64,000 bases of DNA, from positions 1 through 64,000 of the forward strand of contig JBDKUO010000020.1 of the NCBI GenBank assembly GCA_039679645.1, read 5' to 3'. How positions within the stretch are numbered: position 1 is the first letter of the stretch; each line of letters starts with the position of its first letter. The stretch is from Armatimonadota bacterium. GTDB taxonomy: Bacteria > Armatimonadota > UBA5829. The notes beneath the pieces were generated by a model, which was not told the DNA's origin, did not search any database, and saw nothing but the letters and a program-made list of their open reading frames with translations. Below, one piece after another: positions 50,782 to 60,750 of this stretch. A program made the position numbers and the translations under genes.

Positions 50782-53142
50782 TCAGTGCCTTGCCACAAAC
50801 TTTCTCAATCTCAGAGCATTACTGACCACCGACAGCGAACTCGCAGCCATAGCAACAGAGGCTATCATAGGGTTTAGCAGAATGCCGAGCGCGGGGTAGA
50901 GTGCGCCCGCTGCAATCGGTATTCCGAGAGTGTTGTAGATAAATGCGAAGAAGAGATTTTTCTTGATATTGGCCATGGTAGCGCAAGAGAGTTCGATTGC
51001 TGTAGCGACACCGTTCAGGTCTCCGCTGATCAGGGTGATGTCAGATGATTCGATAGCGATGTCTGTCCCGCTGCCTATTGCTATTCCAAGATCAGCCTGA
51101 GCAAGGGCGGGTGAGTCGTTTATTCCATCCCCCACCATCGCGACAGTCCCACCAGTACGCTGAATTTCTTTAACTGCAGCAGACTTGTCACCCGGCAAAA
51201 CCTCTGCCATAACTTCATCAACCCCGACTTCCGACGCGACAGCATTTGCTGTCTGCTTGTTGTCTCCGGTAATCATCACGACCTTAAGCCCCAGCCGCTT
51301 CAATCGTGCGATAGCCGGTATAGATTCGGGCTTAACGGTATCTGCCACAGCAAGCAGCCCTGCGCATTCGCCGTCCACTGCCACATACATAACCGTTTTG
51401 CCGTGTGAACCAAGCTCCTGGGCGGACTCATCCAGCGCCGAGGTATTGATGTTGTTCTCACCCATCAGCTTACTCGTGCCGATCAGGATATTCTTTGAGT
51501 CGACTGTCGCCCTGATTCCTCCACCTGGAAATGCTTCGAATCGGGTGGGTGAGGATATCTGCAATTTCTGTGATTGTGCGCCCTTCACAATTGCTCCGGC
51601 TATAGGGTGCTCACTTGCCTTCTCGGCTGAAGCAGCTATCGTCAGTAGCTGATCCCTGTCAATGCATGTGATTGGAATTACGTCAGTCAGCGACGGCTCC
51701 CCGCGTGTGATCGTGCCTGTTTTGTCCAGAACGACAGCGGTGAGCTTTCTTGCCGTCTCAAGAGCCTCGGCGCTTCGGATCAATATTCCGTTTTCCGCTC
51801 CTTTGCCCGTTCCGACAGCTACAGCGGTAGGCGTTGCAAGCCCTAGAGCGCATGGGCAGGCGATAATCAGCACAGATACAAACGATATCAGCGCAAATGT
51901 GATCGACGGCGCGGGTCCGAATATAAACCAGACCATAAACGCCGCAATTGCAATGCAGATAACCACCGGCACGAATATCCCCGCCACCATATCCGCGAGT
52001 TTTTGTATGGGAGCTTTTGTCGCTTGAGTCTGCCTCACCATTTTGACTATCTGCGAGAGCATCGTGTCCCTGCCGATCTTTGTCGCCTCGAACGTGAAGC
52101 TGCCCGTCTTGTTGATTGTCGCGCCGATCACTTCATCGCCGGGCTGCTTATCGACAGGCACGCTCTCACCTGTGATCATCGATTCATCAATTGCTGACGA
52201 TCCATCGGTTATGACCCCATCTACAGGTATTTTCTCGCCGGGTCGCACGATAATCTTTTCACCCACGCTCACCTCTTCAATGGGTATATCGAACTCTTGG
52301 CCGTCACGTATAACTCGCGCAGTCTTTGCCTGCAGACTCAGGAGCTTGCGGATTGCGTCTGATGTGTGGCTGCGCGCACGCGCTTCCAGGAATTTACCTG
52401 TGAGGATCAGGGTTATAATCACCGCCACAGTCTCGTAATACACATGCGGCTCGACCCCGTATCTTAAGAACAGCCCAGGCGCAATAGTTGCAAATGCGCT
52501 GTAGATATATGCTGCAAAGGTGCCCACAGCTATCAGCACGTTCATATCGCTCGCGCGGTTGGTTATGGCTCCGATTGCGCTCTTGTATATCCGCCATCCC
52601 GCGTAAAAGAGCACAATAGACGTGAGAACAAACTGAACATATACCAGCGGCGAGGGGGGCATGGCGATCTTCATACCGAAGAAGACCGGCAGCACCATGG
52701 ATATTATCAGGACGGGCAGGGTAAGCGACACCGAGACGATCAGCCTCATGCGGACGTCCCTGACCTCGGTCTCCATGTCCGGTGCGGACTCTTCGGTCAT
52801 CTCCCGCTCTTCGGTAATAGGTGTCGCCGTATACCCGAGTTTGTCGACTTTCGATGAGATATCCTTGACCGTGAGCGCATGCGGGTCATATGTGACCGTC
52901 GCCCGCGCCGATTCGAAGTTGGTGCTTACATCTGAGACGCCTTCGGTGCGTGAGAGCACTTTCTGTATAGAGAGCATGCAGCTCGGGCAGTGGATGCCGG
53001 TAATAGCGAAGTCGGATTCGACACTCTCCGGCATCTCTTCTTTAGTCTGTATCGACTCTTTCTTGCCGCCGAAGAAGAACCATAGCACGAATATTATAAG
53101 CGCGATTCCAGCGGCAAGAACTGAATAATGGGTTGTAGACAT
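50782..53142 (-). CDS. copA: Copper-translocating P-type ATPase
   Basis: 786 residues. The ATG at 53142 follows GAGGTG and opens a membrane helix (about 5-24). One HMA domain carries Cys 52 and Cys 55 in GIHCPSCM. Then come the transport helices with the ion-site motif [10 protein letters not shown], the actuator TGES, phosphorylation site DKTGT, the nucleotide-binding HP in ASEHPIA and [14 protein letters not shown]. This is a P1B-1 type exporter of Cu(I) (or Ag). No copper regulator, chaperone or CopZ gene is next to it in this window. The N-terminal extra helix before the HMA is unusual but seen in some relatives. Confidence 0.95.
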   Translation of the reverse strand: MSTTHYSVLAAGIALIIFVLWFFFGGKKESIQTKEEMPESVESDFAITGIHCPSCMLSIQKVLSRTEGVSDVSTNFESARATVTYDPHALTVKDISSKVDKLGYTATPITEEREMTEESAPDMETEVRDVRMRLIVSVSLTLPVLIISMVLPVFFGMKIAMPPSPLVYVQFVLTSIVLFYAGWRIYKSAIGAITNRASDMNVLIAVGTFAAYIYSAFATIAPGLFLRYGVEPHVYYETVAVIITLILTGKFLEARARSHTSDAIRKLLSLQAKTARVIRDGQEFDIPIEEVSVGEKIIVRPGEKIPVDGVITDGSSAIDESMITGESVPVDKQPGDEVIGATINKTGSFTFEATKIGRDTMLSQIVKMVRQTQATKAPIQKLADMVAGIFVPVVICIAIAAFMVWFIFGPAPSITFALISFVSVLIIACPCALGLATPTAVAVGTGKGAENGILIRSAEALETARKLTAVVLDKTGTITRGEPSLTDVIPITCIDRDQLLTIAASAEKASEHPIAGAIVKGAQSQKLQISSPTRFEAFPGGGIRATVDSKNILIGTSKLMGENNINTSALDESAQELGSHGKTVMYVAVDGECAGLLAVADTVKPESIPAIARLKRLGLKVVMITGDNKQTANAVASEVGVDEVMAEVLPGDKSAAVKEIQRTGGTVAMVGDGINDSPALAQADLGIAIGSGTDIAIESSDITLISGDLNGVATAIELSCATMANIKKNLFFAFIYNTLGIPIAAGALYPALGILLNPMIASVAMAASSLSVVSNALRLRKFVARH

Positions 53143-53173
53143 GATAAACACCTCTGCCGTTATCATACCCACA

Positions 53174-53222
53174 AATAAGGCGACAGGCAACAGCTTTGAT
53201 CCCTGTTGCCTGCCGCCTTATT
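53174..53222 (-). terminator. Long hairpin between the GH106-like gene and copA
   Basis: Arms 53174-53182 with 53214-53222 and 53184-53193 with 53203-53212 form a stem of 19 pairs with one unpaired base on each side. On the minus strand it is followed by TGTGGGTATG, not a clear T-run. It probably ends the GH106-like transcript before copA. Confidence 0.65.
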
Positions 53223-53224
53223 CT

Positions 53225-53245
53225 ATTACCTGTTACCTATTACCT
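53225..53245. repeat. Heptamer tandem repeat overlapping a stop codon
   Basis: ATTACCT, GTTACCT and ATTACCT are three adjacent 7-base units. Read on the minus strand, the last codons and the TAA stop of the GH106-like gene fall inside them. Confidence 0.7.
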
Positions 53246-56227
53246 GTTTTTGAATATTGACACACTCTCCAGACCAAACTCGAAGAGTTCGTAGCCGCGC
53301 TTGAACTTGGACATCTCAATAAAGCTGCCGGGGCCGATCCCGGTATCCTCTTTGATGCCGGTCCTGCGGTTCGGGCCGAAGCAGTTGACCAGAGTCGTCG
53401 CAATATCCAGTTCCAATGTGTTTTTGCCGGATTTCACAGTGTCTGTGATATCCAGTGCAAACGGCTTCCATCTCAAGGTTCCGCACTCTTTGCCGTTGAC
53501 TTTGACCACAGCCGACGCCAGATTAGCCCGGTTGAGCTTCAGATAAAGCCTTCCTGCGGGTTTTTCAGAGAGCTCAAACTCGGATGAGAGCAATGCGCGT
53601 CCGCAATAGAACGGGAAGCCTTCATCTGTCAGGTTCTTGCCGGCGGGCTGTTTGAACTCTGTGATCACATATTGACCGTCAGATATCGGCGAAAGAGAGA
53701 ATTTACCTGTCAGATAGACTTCTTCCGCTTCAGTCGGCTGATGTTCCTGCCAGTTCGGCACCCTTTCGTGGAAACCTATCCCTGTGATGTTGTTGATCTT
53801 TATCCCTTCAATGACGAGCGTGTTTGTTCCCTTCTTAATGACGGGCAGAGGCACTTTTGTGAAGTTGATGTCTTTCCAGCTCTTTGCGGGGTCGAATGCT
53901 CCCAGCTCGCCGCGCTCTTTGAGAGCCTTTACCGGCAGGCCGTTGAATGTGATCGAGTCGAGGTTTTCAGCGACTTCTATTGCCGCAACTGCGTTTTCGA
54001 CTTCACACTCCGAGATGAACTTGTATGTGGCCTTAAACGCAGTGCCGTTGTCGGCTTTGTAATAATAGTCATGCCATGAGCCGCACACAGGGCCTTCGTA
54101 TGCCACTTTCCCGTCCAGTTCGAGAGTTAAGTCATTGAGCAGCAGCACATTATCCTCCAGAACCCGACAGTCAAACTTGCTGATCACTGCCTCCGGCATG
54201 CTCTGTGTGAAGTCGGTAAGGCATACACCCGATCCCAGCACTGCGGGAGCGCTCTTGGTCGCCTCTTTAGCCTCTTCGCCACAGATTATCAATATGCTTC
54301 CAGCGGGAGCGAAGTTGACGTCTATCACGCCGTCTTTTGCTTCCAGCTTGTAAAACGATCCATCGTACAGGTCGAAAATTGCCGTTGGCTGATTGCCGGG
54401 CATGTTGATTGTCGAGCGTATAGGCCGCTGCTCGTCAGTGTTCACGATAAGGTGACGAGTCGATCCGCCGACCTTCCGAGAGTGGATAAATACTGCTCCG
54501 GCGTTCTCTCCGGTGTATTTGTCCGTGACCTTTATCCTGTCCGGGAATGCCTTGGATACTTCTTTTACAGCCTCATCCACATCAAATGCAACCGTGCAAT
54601 CGGCAATATCCACAGCCGTTCCAATTCCGTCGATCATAGTCGGCAGCGAGCCGGTGAATATGAGTTTGCCGCCGTTTGCCGCGTATTGCTTGAGCAGATC
54701 AAACGTATGCGATTTGATGTTGCATGCAGGTGGAACAACCACGCAGCTATACGAATGCTTACCTATCTTAAAGGTCTTGCCTTCTACAGATGCATATTTA
54801 GCCATCAGGTTTTCATTCCCAAAGTGGAAGTCGAGCTTTTCGGCCATAAGCTTGGAGGATATATCGGTGAATGCTTCATCATATAACCGCTCCGGCGCTT
54901 CGGATGCCGATTTATGCAGCGGTGAATATTCGCTCCACACACTAGCCAGAGGCTGGATCAACAGCACGTCCACCATTCGCTCGCCTTCAGAGACCGCCGC
55001 GCATACCCGGGCTTCATAATCTGCGAACTCCTTCTCATCGTTCCACCACGGCTGCTGGTAATAGAGGTTAGCCGGGAAGTCGCGCTTTCGCTCGCCGCGC
55101 ATCGAGTAGAGCGATAGATGATGATTGACGAAACTTATTCCCAGTGCCGCCTGCCAGTCACCGATCCACTTGCGGTGGAAGAAACTGACCTGCCCGCCTA
55201 CGCATCCGAACACTTCACAGAAGGAGCGTTCTTTACCGAGTTGATCGGCGGCTGATGTGACCTGCTTGACCGTCAGCAGTTGGCTCGGCCATGTTACGCG
55301 CGAGAGTTTGTCTATCCCCGGCCAATGCATAAACTCATAATGAGTCATCACATCGCCCGACCACTGTGTCTGGTATACCAACCCGTCTTCCGCCATGAAG
55401 TGGCCGGTCATAATCATGTTGTTTTCACTGCACCAGTCATAGTACTGCTTTGTAAAAGATCGCTTGAAGAGTTCTGTTGCCGCATCGTAGAAGTCGAAGC
55501 GCACCTTGCGGTAGTCTTCAATGTCGACAAAGAGCTGCGGCAGCTTGTCTGTCAGGTCATACCCTTTGAGCTGCTTAAAGAAATCCGGCAGAAAATCGGA
55601 CCACGGCACCACAGGCACGTCATACCTGTGCTGAGCCAGATAGCATGGTTCGTCCGTGAAGATGCCCGGTATTGTCTTGCCGAAGTGCCTGCTGCAGTGC
55701 TGTTTATATCTTTCGTGCGTGCAGTTGATGAACTCTCTGACGGCGTCCGGGCTCATCAAATCCACATAGCTTGCCCCGTTGAACCACAAGTCACCAAGAG
55801 GCTGCACGCGCTTGCATATATCATACTCTGCACCTTTGTATGTCACGGAGCAGAGAAGCTCATCATTTTCTGTGGCGCCGCCCTTTTTGACGAACACAAG
55901 GGCGCGTGATCGATACGCTGCATCCTTTTCGGGCACTTCTCCGCCTGCAAATCCCGACGGCCACTTGTCTTCATCATAGAGCCATGCGTATGTGCCGGTC
56001 TTTTCGGCTTCGTCAGCGCAGGCGTTTATCAGTTCAAACCATTCGTCCGACAGATATCCGGTCACAAGCCCGACCCGAGAGTGCATAAAAAAGCTTCCCC
56101 AGCCTTTTTGAGCCATTTCGCGAATCTGCCGCCTGAGTTCCTGCTCATCAAGCTTATCGTTCCAGCTCCAAAACGGCGCAGGGCGCATAAGAGCGCCCGG
56201 TTGTATCAGTTTATCCAGTGAGTTCAT
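53240..56227 (-). CDS. GH106-like glycoside hydrolase (putative alpha-L-rhamnosidase)
   Basis: 995 residues, no signal peptide. The start at 56227 is preferred (GGAGTAAGCC upstream); the open frame extends to 56386 without a good start. The N-terminus (RPAPFWSWNDKLDEQELRRQI, key part FWSWN and QIREMAQKGWGSFFMHSR) and the middle region (PGIFTDEPCYL, MTGHFMAEDG) follow GH106-type rhamnosidases. A large beta-rich C-terminal part (about 720-995) contains jelly-roll domains with GRALLSSEFEL. These enzymes remove rhamnose from pectic or other glycans. Catalytic Glu residues cannot be fixed without alignment. It shares a divergent promoter region with the oxidoreductase at 56503. Confidence 0.8.
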   Translation of the reverse strand: MNSLDKLIQPGALMRPAPFWSWNDKLDEQELRRQIREMAQKGWGSFFMHSRVGLVTGYLSDEWFELINACADEAEKTGTYAWLYDEDKWPSGFAGGEVPEKDAAYRSRALVFVKKGGATENDELLCSVTYKGAEYDICKRVQPLGDLWFNGASYVDLMSPDAVREFINCTHERYKQHCSRHFGKTIPGIFTDEPCYLAQHRYDVPVVPWSDFLPDFFKQLKGYDLTDKLPQLFVDIEDYRKVRFDFYDAATELFKRSFTKQYYDWCSENNMIMTGHFMAEDGLVYQTQWSGDVMTHYEFMHWPGIDKLSRVTWPSQLLTVKQVTSAADQLGKERSFCEVFGCVGGQVSFFHRKWIGDWQAALGISFVNHHLSLYSMRGERKRDFPANLYYQQPWWNDEKEFADYEARVCAAVSEGERMVDVLLIQPLASVWSEYSPLHKSASEAPERLYDEAFTDISSKLMAEKLDFHFGNENLMAKYASVEGKTFKIGKHSYSCVVVPPACNIKSHTFDLLKQYAANGGKLIFTGSLPTMIDGIGTAVDIADCTVAFDVDEAVKEVSKAFPDRIKVTDKYTGENAGAVFIHSRKVGGSTRHLIVNTDEQRPIRSTINMPGNQPTAIFDLYDGSFYKLEAKDGVIDVNFAPAGSILIICGEEAKEATKSAPAVLGSGVCLTDFTQSMPEAVISKFDCRVLEDNVLLLNDLTLELDGKVAYEGPVCGSWHDYYYKADNGTAFKATYKFISECEVENAVAAIEVAENLDSITFNGLPVKALKERGELGAFDPAKSWKDINFTKVPLPVIKKGTNTLVIEGIKINNITGIGFHERVPNWQEHQPTEAEEVYLTGKFSLSPISDGQYVITEFKQPAGKNLTDEGFPFYCGRALLSSEFELSEKPAGRLYLKLNRANLASAVVKVNGKECGTLRWKPFALDITDTVKSGKNTLELDIATTLVNCFGPNRRTGIKEDTGIGPGSFIEMSKFKRGYELFEFGLESVSIFKNR

Positions 56228-56427
56228 CTGAAGGCTTACTCCAATCAAGCAATGTTTGTTCTTTGTTTTTGTTTGCTCGATACGAGCTGCAGTTCCTTCT
56301 TTTTGTTCAATATACCTGCAGGCATTGAGTATTGGCTGTATGCAACGGTGTGGTTTTTTCCAGATGACGGCGGTTTGAATCATCACATCTCTGGCTCCTC
56401 ACAATTGACGCAAATCCCGGTCTACCA

Positions 56428-56456
56428 TTGAAAAAGCCGAACAATACGGCTAAACT
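56428..56456 (+). promoter_or_regulatory. Promoter with palindrome in its spacer (Gfo/Idh/MocA gene)
   Basis: TTGAAA (56428-56433) and TAAACT (56451-56456) are 17 bases apart. The spacer is almost exactly AGCCG-AACAATA-CGGCT (56435-56451), a dyad placed where a repressor would block polymerase. It lies 47 bases before the ATG at 56503. Confidence 0.5.
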
Positions 56457-56502
56457 GTAAAAGATAGGTCTATTCAACAAGAAGTTTTTTTGGAGAAGTA
56501 TC

Positions 56503-57744
56503 ATGAGAAAGGTATCATTTATAGTCGTAGGCGCCGGCAGTCGCGGCAATGCCTACGCAAAGTATGTAAAGGCATTCCCTGATGAGGGGGAGATTATTGC
56601 GGTATGCGAGCCGAGGGATGATGTCCGCAACGACTATGCCGATACCTATAACATTCCCGAGAACATGCGCTTTAGAGACTGGCGGGATATTTTGGACAAA
56701 CCGAAACTCGCCGAGGCCGCCATTATCTGCACGCAGGACGCCGACCATCGTGACCCGGCTGTGGCTCTGGCTGGCATGGGCTATCATTTAATGCTCGAAA
56801 AGCCCATGGCTCCAACTCCCGAGGACTGCAAGATTATCTATGATGCCGTAATAAAGAGCGGTGTTATGCTGGCGGTCTGCCATGTCTTGAGATACACTCC
56901 GTTCAATCGCAAACTTAAAGAGATGATCGACAGCGGCATCATTGGCAAGGTGCATAATATCCAACTGCTCGAACCGGTCGGCTATTGGCATCAGGCTCAC
57001 TCCTATGTCCGAGGCAACTGGCGCAATGAGAAGATGTCATCGTTCATGCTTCTTGCCAAGTCCTGCCATGATATCGATCTGCTCAATTACTTCATACCCA
57101 GTAAATGCACCGCAGTGTCGTCATTCGGCAGCCTTTCGTATTTCACGCGCGCCAATCAGCCGCAGGGCGCATCGGACCGCTGCGCCGAATGCAGCATCGA
57201 GCCAAAGTGTCCCTATTCGGCATTTAAGATTTATATAAGAGATATCACCCATTTCGACAGGTGGCCGGTGAACGTTGTGACTCGCGGCGGCACGCCCGAG
57301 GCCGTAAAGCTTGCTCTCAAGGACGGTCCTTACGGACGATGCGTCTTTGCATGCGATAATGATGTTGTCGATCACCAGGTGGTCAACATGGAGTTCGGCG
57401 GCGGCGAGACAGCGGGCTTTACTATGACTGCTTTTAATTTGTCAGGCGGCCGGGAGACGTACGTTATGGGCGATCAGGGCACTCTTCGGTGCATCGATCA
57501 GGGTATCGAGCACGCCGATTTTTTGACCGAGAAGAAGACCATGGTCGAGCTGGATATGGGCGACGGTCAGATCACTACGGGCCATGGCGGCGGCGATTTC
57601 GGTCTGATGAAGAGCTTTTTGTCAGCCGTACGCGAGGATGACCCGTCGCGGATCACATCCGGGCCCGACATCTCGCTTGAGAGCCACTTAATCGTCTTCG
57701 CGGCTGAGCGCGCGCGGAGAAGCAAGACAGTAGAGACCTTATAG
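56503..57744 (+). CDS. Gfo/Idh/MocA-family oxidoreductase
   Basis: 413 residues. The N-terminal NAD(P)-binding fold has VVGAGSRGNAYAKY, EIIAVCEPRDD and the LMLEKPMAPTPEDC motif with the conserved Lys. The C-terminal alpha/beta domain is long and contains a Cys cluster (CAECSIEPKC at about 225-234), which is not a usual feature of the family and could bind metal. Family members oxidise or reduce sugars and inositols or cleave sugar aldehydes. TTGGAGAAG precedes the ATG. Divergence from a putative rhamnosidase suggests a shared sugar. Confidence 0.9.
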   Translation: MRKVSFIVVGAGSRGNAYAKYVKAFPDEGEIIAVCEPRDDVRNDYADTYNIPENMRFRDWRDILDKPKLAEAAIICTQDADHRDPAVALAGMGYHLMLEKPMAPTPEDCKIIYDAVIKSGVMLAVCHVLRYTPFNRKLKEMIDSGIIGKVHNIQLLEPVGYWHQAHSYVRGNWRNEKMSSFMLLAKSCHDIDLLNYFIPSKCTAVSSFGSLSYFTRANQPQGASDRCAECSIEPKCPYSAFKIYIRDITHFDRWPVNVVTRGGTPEAVKLALKDGPYGRCVFACDNDVVDHQVVNMEFGGGETAGFTMTAFNLSGGRETYVMGDQGTLRCIDQGIEHADFLTEKKTMVELDMGDGQITTGHGGGDFGLMKSFLSAVREDDPSRITSGPDISLESHLIVFAAERARRSKTVETL

Positions 57745-57816
57745 ATGAAACTGTGCAGTTGGCAGTTGTTATCTTGGTTGCAATTTCCGAATCCCAAAGC
57801 TTGGAGGTATCCGATA

Positions 57817-58467
57817 GTGACCAGATTTATTGCTGTAATTGCAGTGCTTGTATGTTTGAACGGCTGTGGAGGAAGCGGCAGTGACTCCAGCGACTCCAAC
57901 AGAAGTAATGAAATTACTGTATCTTCGACCAGGTCTTCACCTGTCGATATTTCAGTCGATAAGGGTAACAGGGTCATTTGGACCAACGATACGTCAAGCT
58001 CAATCAAAATTGTCAGCGGCACCCTGGAGCAGGTGAGCAAGCCGGTCGTGCGCGATGATATCTCATGTCTTTCCGACGGCACGTTTTCACCCGACAGCAT
58101 GGATGCGGACCTTGGCGATAAAATCGTCTGGCGGAATTTGAGCAGCAAGGACGCTATTGCTGTTGAGATCCTCAATGCTTCCGGCAAAGTGATTAAAAGC
58201 CTGCCGATTGAGCCGTCCATGACTGCTTCATTCAACGCATTTCCGAGAGCGGGAAAATACACATATCGAGTTGCAGGATCAACAAAATCAGGCTCGCTTT
58301 TGCTCTACGGCGTCCCGACCCCGGACGGCAATTTCGAGAGCATATATCTTGCAAACGGCAGGCAATATTCCACTTTGCTGTTTCAGCCGGGGGTTCAAAA
58401 CTACTATATAGTTCAACAAAACAGCACCGGTAGAAGCTGCGTAACCGCGAAAATAACCGTGCTTTAG
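57817..58467 (+). CDS. Lipoprotein with two cupredoxin-like beta domains
   Basis: 216 residues. GTG at 57817 with GGAGG upstream is chosen over the ATG at 57745 because it gives a clean lipoprotein signal peptide ending in the lipobox LNGC, so the mature protein is lipid-anchored. A Ser-rich linker follows. Residues about 40-85 and 90-150 look like duplicated half-barrels (VDISVDKGNRVIWTND; MDADLGDKIVWRNLS; FPRAGKYTYRV) resembling cupredoxins. I see no His/Cys/Met copper-ligand set, so copper binding is not supported. It is 72 bases downstream of the oxidoreductase. Unknown function. Confidence 0.7.
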   Translation: MTRFIAVIAVLVCLNGCGGSGSDSSDSNRSNEITVSSTRSSPVDISVDKGNRVIWTNDTSSSIKIVSGTLEQVSKPVVRDDISCLSDGTFSPDSMDADLGDKIVWRNLSSKDAIAVEILNASGKVIKSLPIEPSMTASFNAFPRAGKYTYRVAGSTKSGSLLLYGVPTPDGNFESIYLANGRQYSTLLFQPGVQNYYIVQQNSTGRSCVTAKITVL

Positions 58468-58532
58468 CTGAGTCGAAAAGTTTGAAGGTCAAAAAGTCAA
58501 AAGTTTTGCTTTGGCGAAAGCATTTCAACTAT

Positions 58533-58569
58533 GTCATTCCGAGTGGAGCCGGGGAATCCGCTTTGAACC
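58533..58569. repeat. Dispersed GTCATYCCGAG repeat, copy 2
   Basis: It matches 39604-39640 (see that entry) in the spacer after the lipoprotein gene. Confidence 0.65.
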
Positions 58570-58599
58570 AGGCCTCTCAATAAGCAGATTTCCCGAAGC

Positions 58600-59955
58600 T
58601 CATACAATCTTTTCCCTGATCACTGCGCTAGCGTAGTCCATCAACATGACCACTCCCGCGATGAGCCATATCGCCGTTGCGGCCTGCCGCCACTGCAGCA
58701 GGTTCATATACTGGATCAATTGATATCCGATCCCGCCGCCGCCAACTAGGCCGATCACTGTCGCCATACGCACGTTTATGTCCCAGCGGTACAGCGTGAA
58801 AGCAATAAACTGCGGCACCACCTGCGGCACGACCGCGTAGACTATCACTTGAAGGTCGCTTGCGCCGGTCGATCTGATAGCCTCTATGGGGCCATGTTCT
58901 ATGCTTTCGATAGCCTCCGAGTAGAGCTTTCCAAGCGCGCCGATCCCATGGATAGCAAGGGCTAATACGCCCGCAAACGGCCCAATCCCCACAGCCGCGA
59001 CTGCAATCACGGCAATAATCAGCACCTCTACAGACCGCAGCACACTGAAAAGTCCCCGCACAATGCCGTAAATTGCTTTTAATAATGCATTCCCGGACAT
59101 CAAATTGCGCGCTCCCAAAAAGCTCAACGGCAGCGCAAAGATCAGCGAGAGCGCCGTCCCGATGAACGCGAGATATATAGTCTCGAACATTCTTGGCGCT
59201 GCATCTTTGAGGGTGCTGCTCAGGCTCCATCCGCCTGTCGGCACATCCATCTGCGCCTGCACGAAATAGTCGCCGGGTATATAGCGCGGGTTTACAAAAG
59301 TCTTCTCGAATCGACCATTCCGATCGGTATGAAACACCCCGACAGGCATCTCATCAGCCCCAAGCAGGATCAGTGAGCCTTTTGAGTTGGGCGCAAAGTT
59401 TTTCCCTGTAACAGTAATCGACTCGGCCTTCTTGACCATGCTGGGGCTTATCGTAATCACCGGCTCGCCGCTTTTTACCACAGGCTGCTCCACCGACTCC
59501 GGCGCGCCCGGTCCTACGACTATATACTTGGTTGTCGCGCTCAGGTGCCTGGTCTTGCGTGAGACAAAGTCCGGGTTGCCCAGCCCCGAGACAATATTGC
59601 CGATGACGCTTCTCTGTTCCGGCTGAAGCGACGGAACGTGTATATCGGTAACTTTCCACGCCGCCACGAAGTTAAGCAGCAATATCAGAATGACAGGCCC
59701 GGCAGCCGAAGCCGCGATTCCCTTCGCCAGGCAGCGTGCATCCCATATATTCCAAAGCCATATCAAAGCCATCCATCCGGCAAGCCACGGCGCACCCACT
59801 CCGTAAAATAGGGCAGCCTGTGCGGCAAGCCCGACAAAAAGCGAGATGCCTCGTGTCAGTTTACCTGCGTATATCTGACCCAACCCGGGTATCAAAGCAG
59901 ACAGCACAGAAGCGAGTATCGGGTTTTTGGGTGGTTTAGTCTCGCTCATCAACAT
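58600..59955 (-). CDS. phnE: Phosphonate/phosphate ABC transporter permease with extra N-terminal domains
   Basis: 451 residues, longer than the usual PhnE (about 260-280). The C-terminal half (about 250-451) is a MetI-type permease with the EAA-type cytoplasmic loop (SIEHGPIEAIRSTGAS) and ends in a membrane helix. It is preceded by about four short hydrophobic helices with a TM2/DUF5683-like pattern (about 10-105; LIPGLGQIYAGKLTRG) and an Ig/IPT-like beta domain (about 165-245; ITISPSMVKKAESITVTG). This makes an unusual fusion. The gene starts with an overlap of 7 bases with phnC, so both are coupled. No substrate-binding PhnD is seen nearby. Substrate (phosphonate, phosphite or phosphate) is unknown. 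Confidence 0.8.
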   Translation of the reverse strand: MLMSETKPPKNPILASVLSALIPGLGQIYAGKLTRGISLFVGLAAQAALFYGVGAPWLAGWMALIWLWNIWDARCLAKGIAASAAGPVILILLLNFVAAWKVTDIHVPSLQPEQRSVIGNIVSGLGNPDFVSRKTRHLSATTKYIVVGPGAPESVEQPVVKSGEPVITISPSMVKKAESITVTGKNFAPNSKGSLILLGADEMPVGVFHTDRNGRFEKTFVNPRYIPGDYFVQAQMDVPTGGWSLSSTLKDAAPRMFETIYLAFIGTALSLIFALPLSFLGARNLMSGNALLKAIYGIVRGLFSVLRSVEVLIIAVIAVAAVGIGPFAGVLALAIHGIGALGKLYSEAIESIEHGPIEAIRSTGASDLQVIVYAVVPQVVPQFIAFTLYRWDINVRMATVIGLVGGGGIGYQLIQYMNLLQWRQAATAIWLIAGVVMLMDYASAVIREKIV

Positions 59956-60701
59956 ATCTCCACCTGCTCGGCGTCCTCACCATAGATCTGTTTGAACCTG
60001 ATATCGTCAATCTCATCAGGTAGGCCGTCAAAGACTATTTCACCTGCTTTTAGTGCGACTACCCGGTCGGCGTATCTCCTTGCAAGGCTCAGGAAGTGAA
60101 TGTTACACAGCACAGTCATCCCGTCGCGCTTGTTCATCTGTTCCAGGTGATCGAGCACAGTGTGCGCGGTTGCCGGGTCGAGTGAGGCAACGGGCTCATC
60201 AGCCAGAATCAGCTCAGGCTTTTGCATCAGAGCACGCGCAATGCCTACGCGCTGCTGCTGGCCGCCTGAAAGTGAGTCTGCCCGTTCAGATTCTTTTTCC
60301 AGCAGCCCGACCCGCGCCAGGTTGGCTCTTGCGTCTGCTATATCCTCACTGCTGAATATATGCGCCAGACTTGCCGCGGGGTTGGCATATCCCAGCCTGC
60401 CGCTTAGGACATTGGTCAGCACGCTGGAGCGTTTTACGAGGTTGAAGTGCTGAAATATCATTCCTATCCGCCGTCGAATTTCTCTGAGGTCTTTTGCGGC
60501 AGTGACTTCTATGTCGTCGAGGGATATTTTGCCCGATGTAGGTTCGATGAGGCGGTTGATGCAGCGAAGCAGCGTGCTCTTGCCTGAGCCGGATAATCCG
60601 ATTATTGCGACAAACTGACCGGCAGGCACTTCCAGCGATATTTCATTTAGTGCCCGAGTCCCGTTCGGATATACCTTTGTCAGGTTTTCAATTTTAAGCA
60701 T
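59949..60701 (-). CDS. phnC: Phosphonate-type ABC transporter ATP-binding protein
   Basis: 250 residues. Walker [14 protein letters not shown] loop IFQHFNLV, signature [15 protein letters not shown], Walker [13 protein letters not shown] and the switch His in CNIHFLSLA are all present. The N-terminus [14 protein letters not shown] and the IDDI/D-rich region match the PhnC group. The ATG at 60701 starts the conserved sequence; longer starts up to 60737 lack support. The ribosome binding site is poor. It overlaps the phnE-like gene, so it supplies ATP hydrolysis for that permease. Confidence 0.9.
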   Translation of the reverse strand: MLKIENLTKVYPNGTRALNEISLEVPAGQFVAIIGLSGSGKSTLLRCINRLIEPTSGKISLDDIEVTAAKDLREIRRRIGMIFQHFNLVKRSSVLTNVLSGRLGYANPAASLAHIFSSEDIADARANLARVGLLEKESERADSLSGGQQQRVGIARALMQKPELILADEPVASLDPATAHTVLDHLEQMNKRDGMTVLCNIHFLSLARRYADRVVALKAGEIVFDGLPDEIDDIRFKQIYGEDAEQVEIC

Positions 60702-60750
60702 TATATTCTTGTCCAAGCACGCTTGGTGTGCCTGCATCTACTGAAATACG

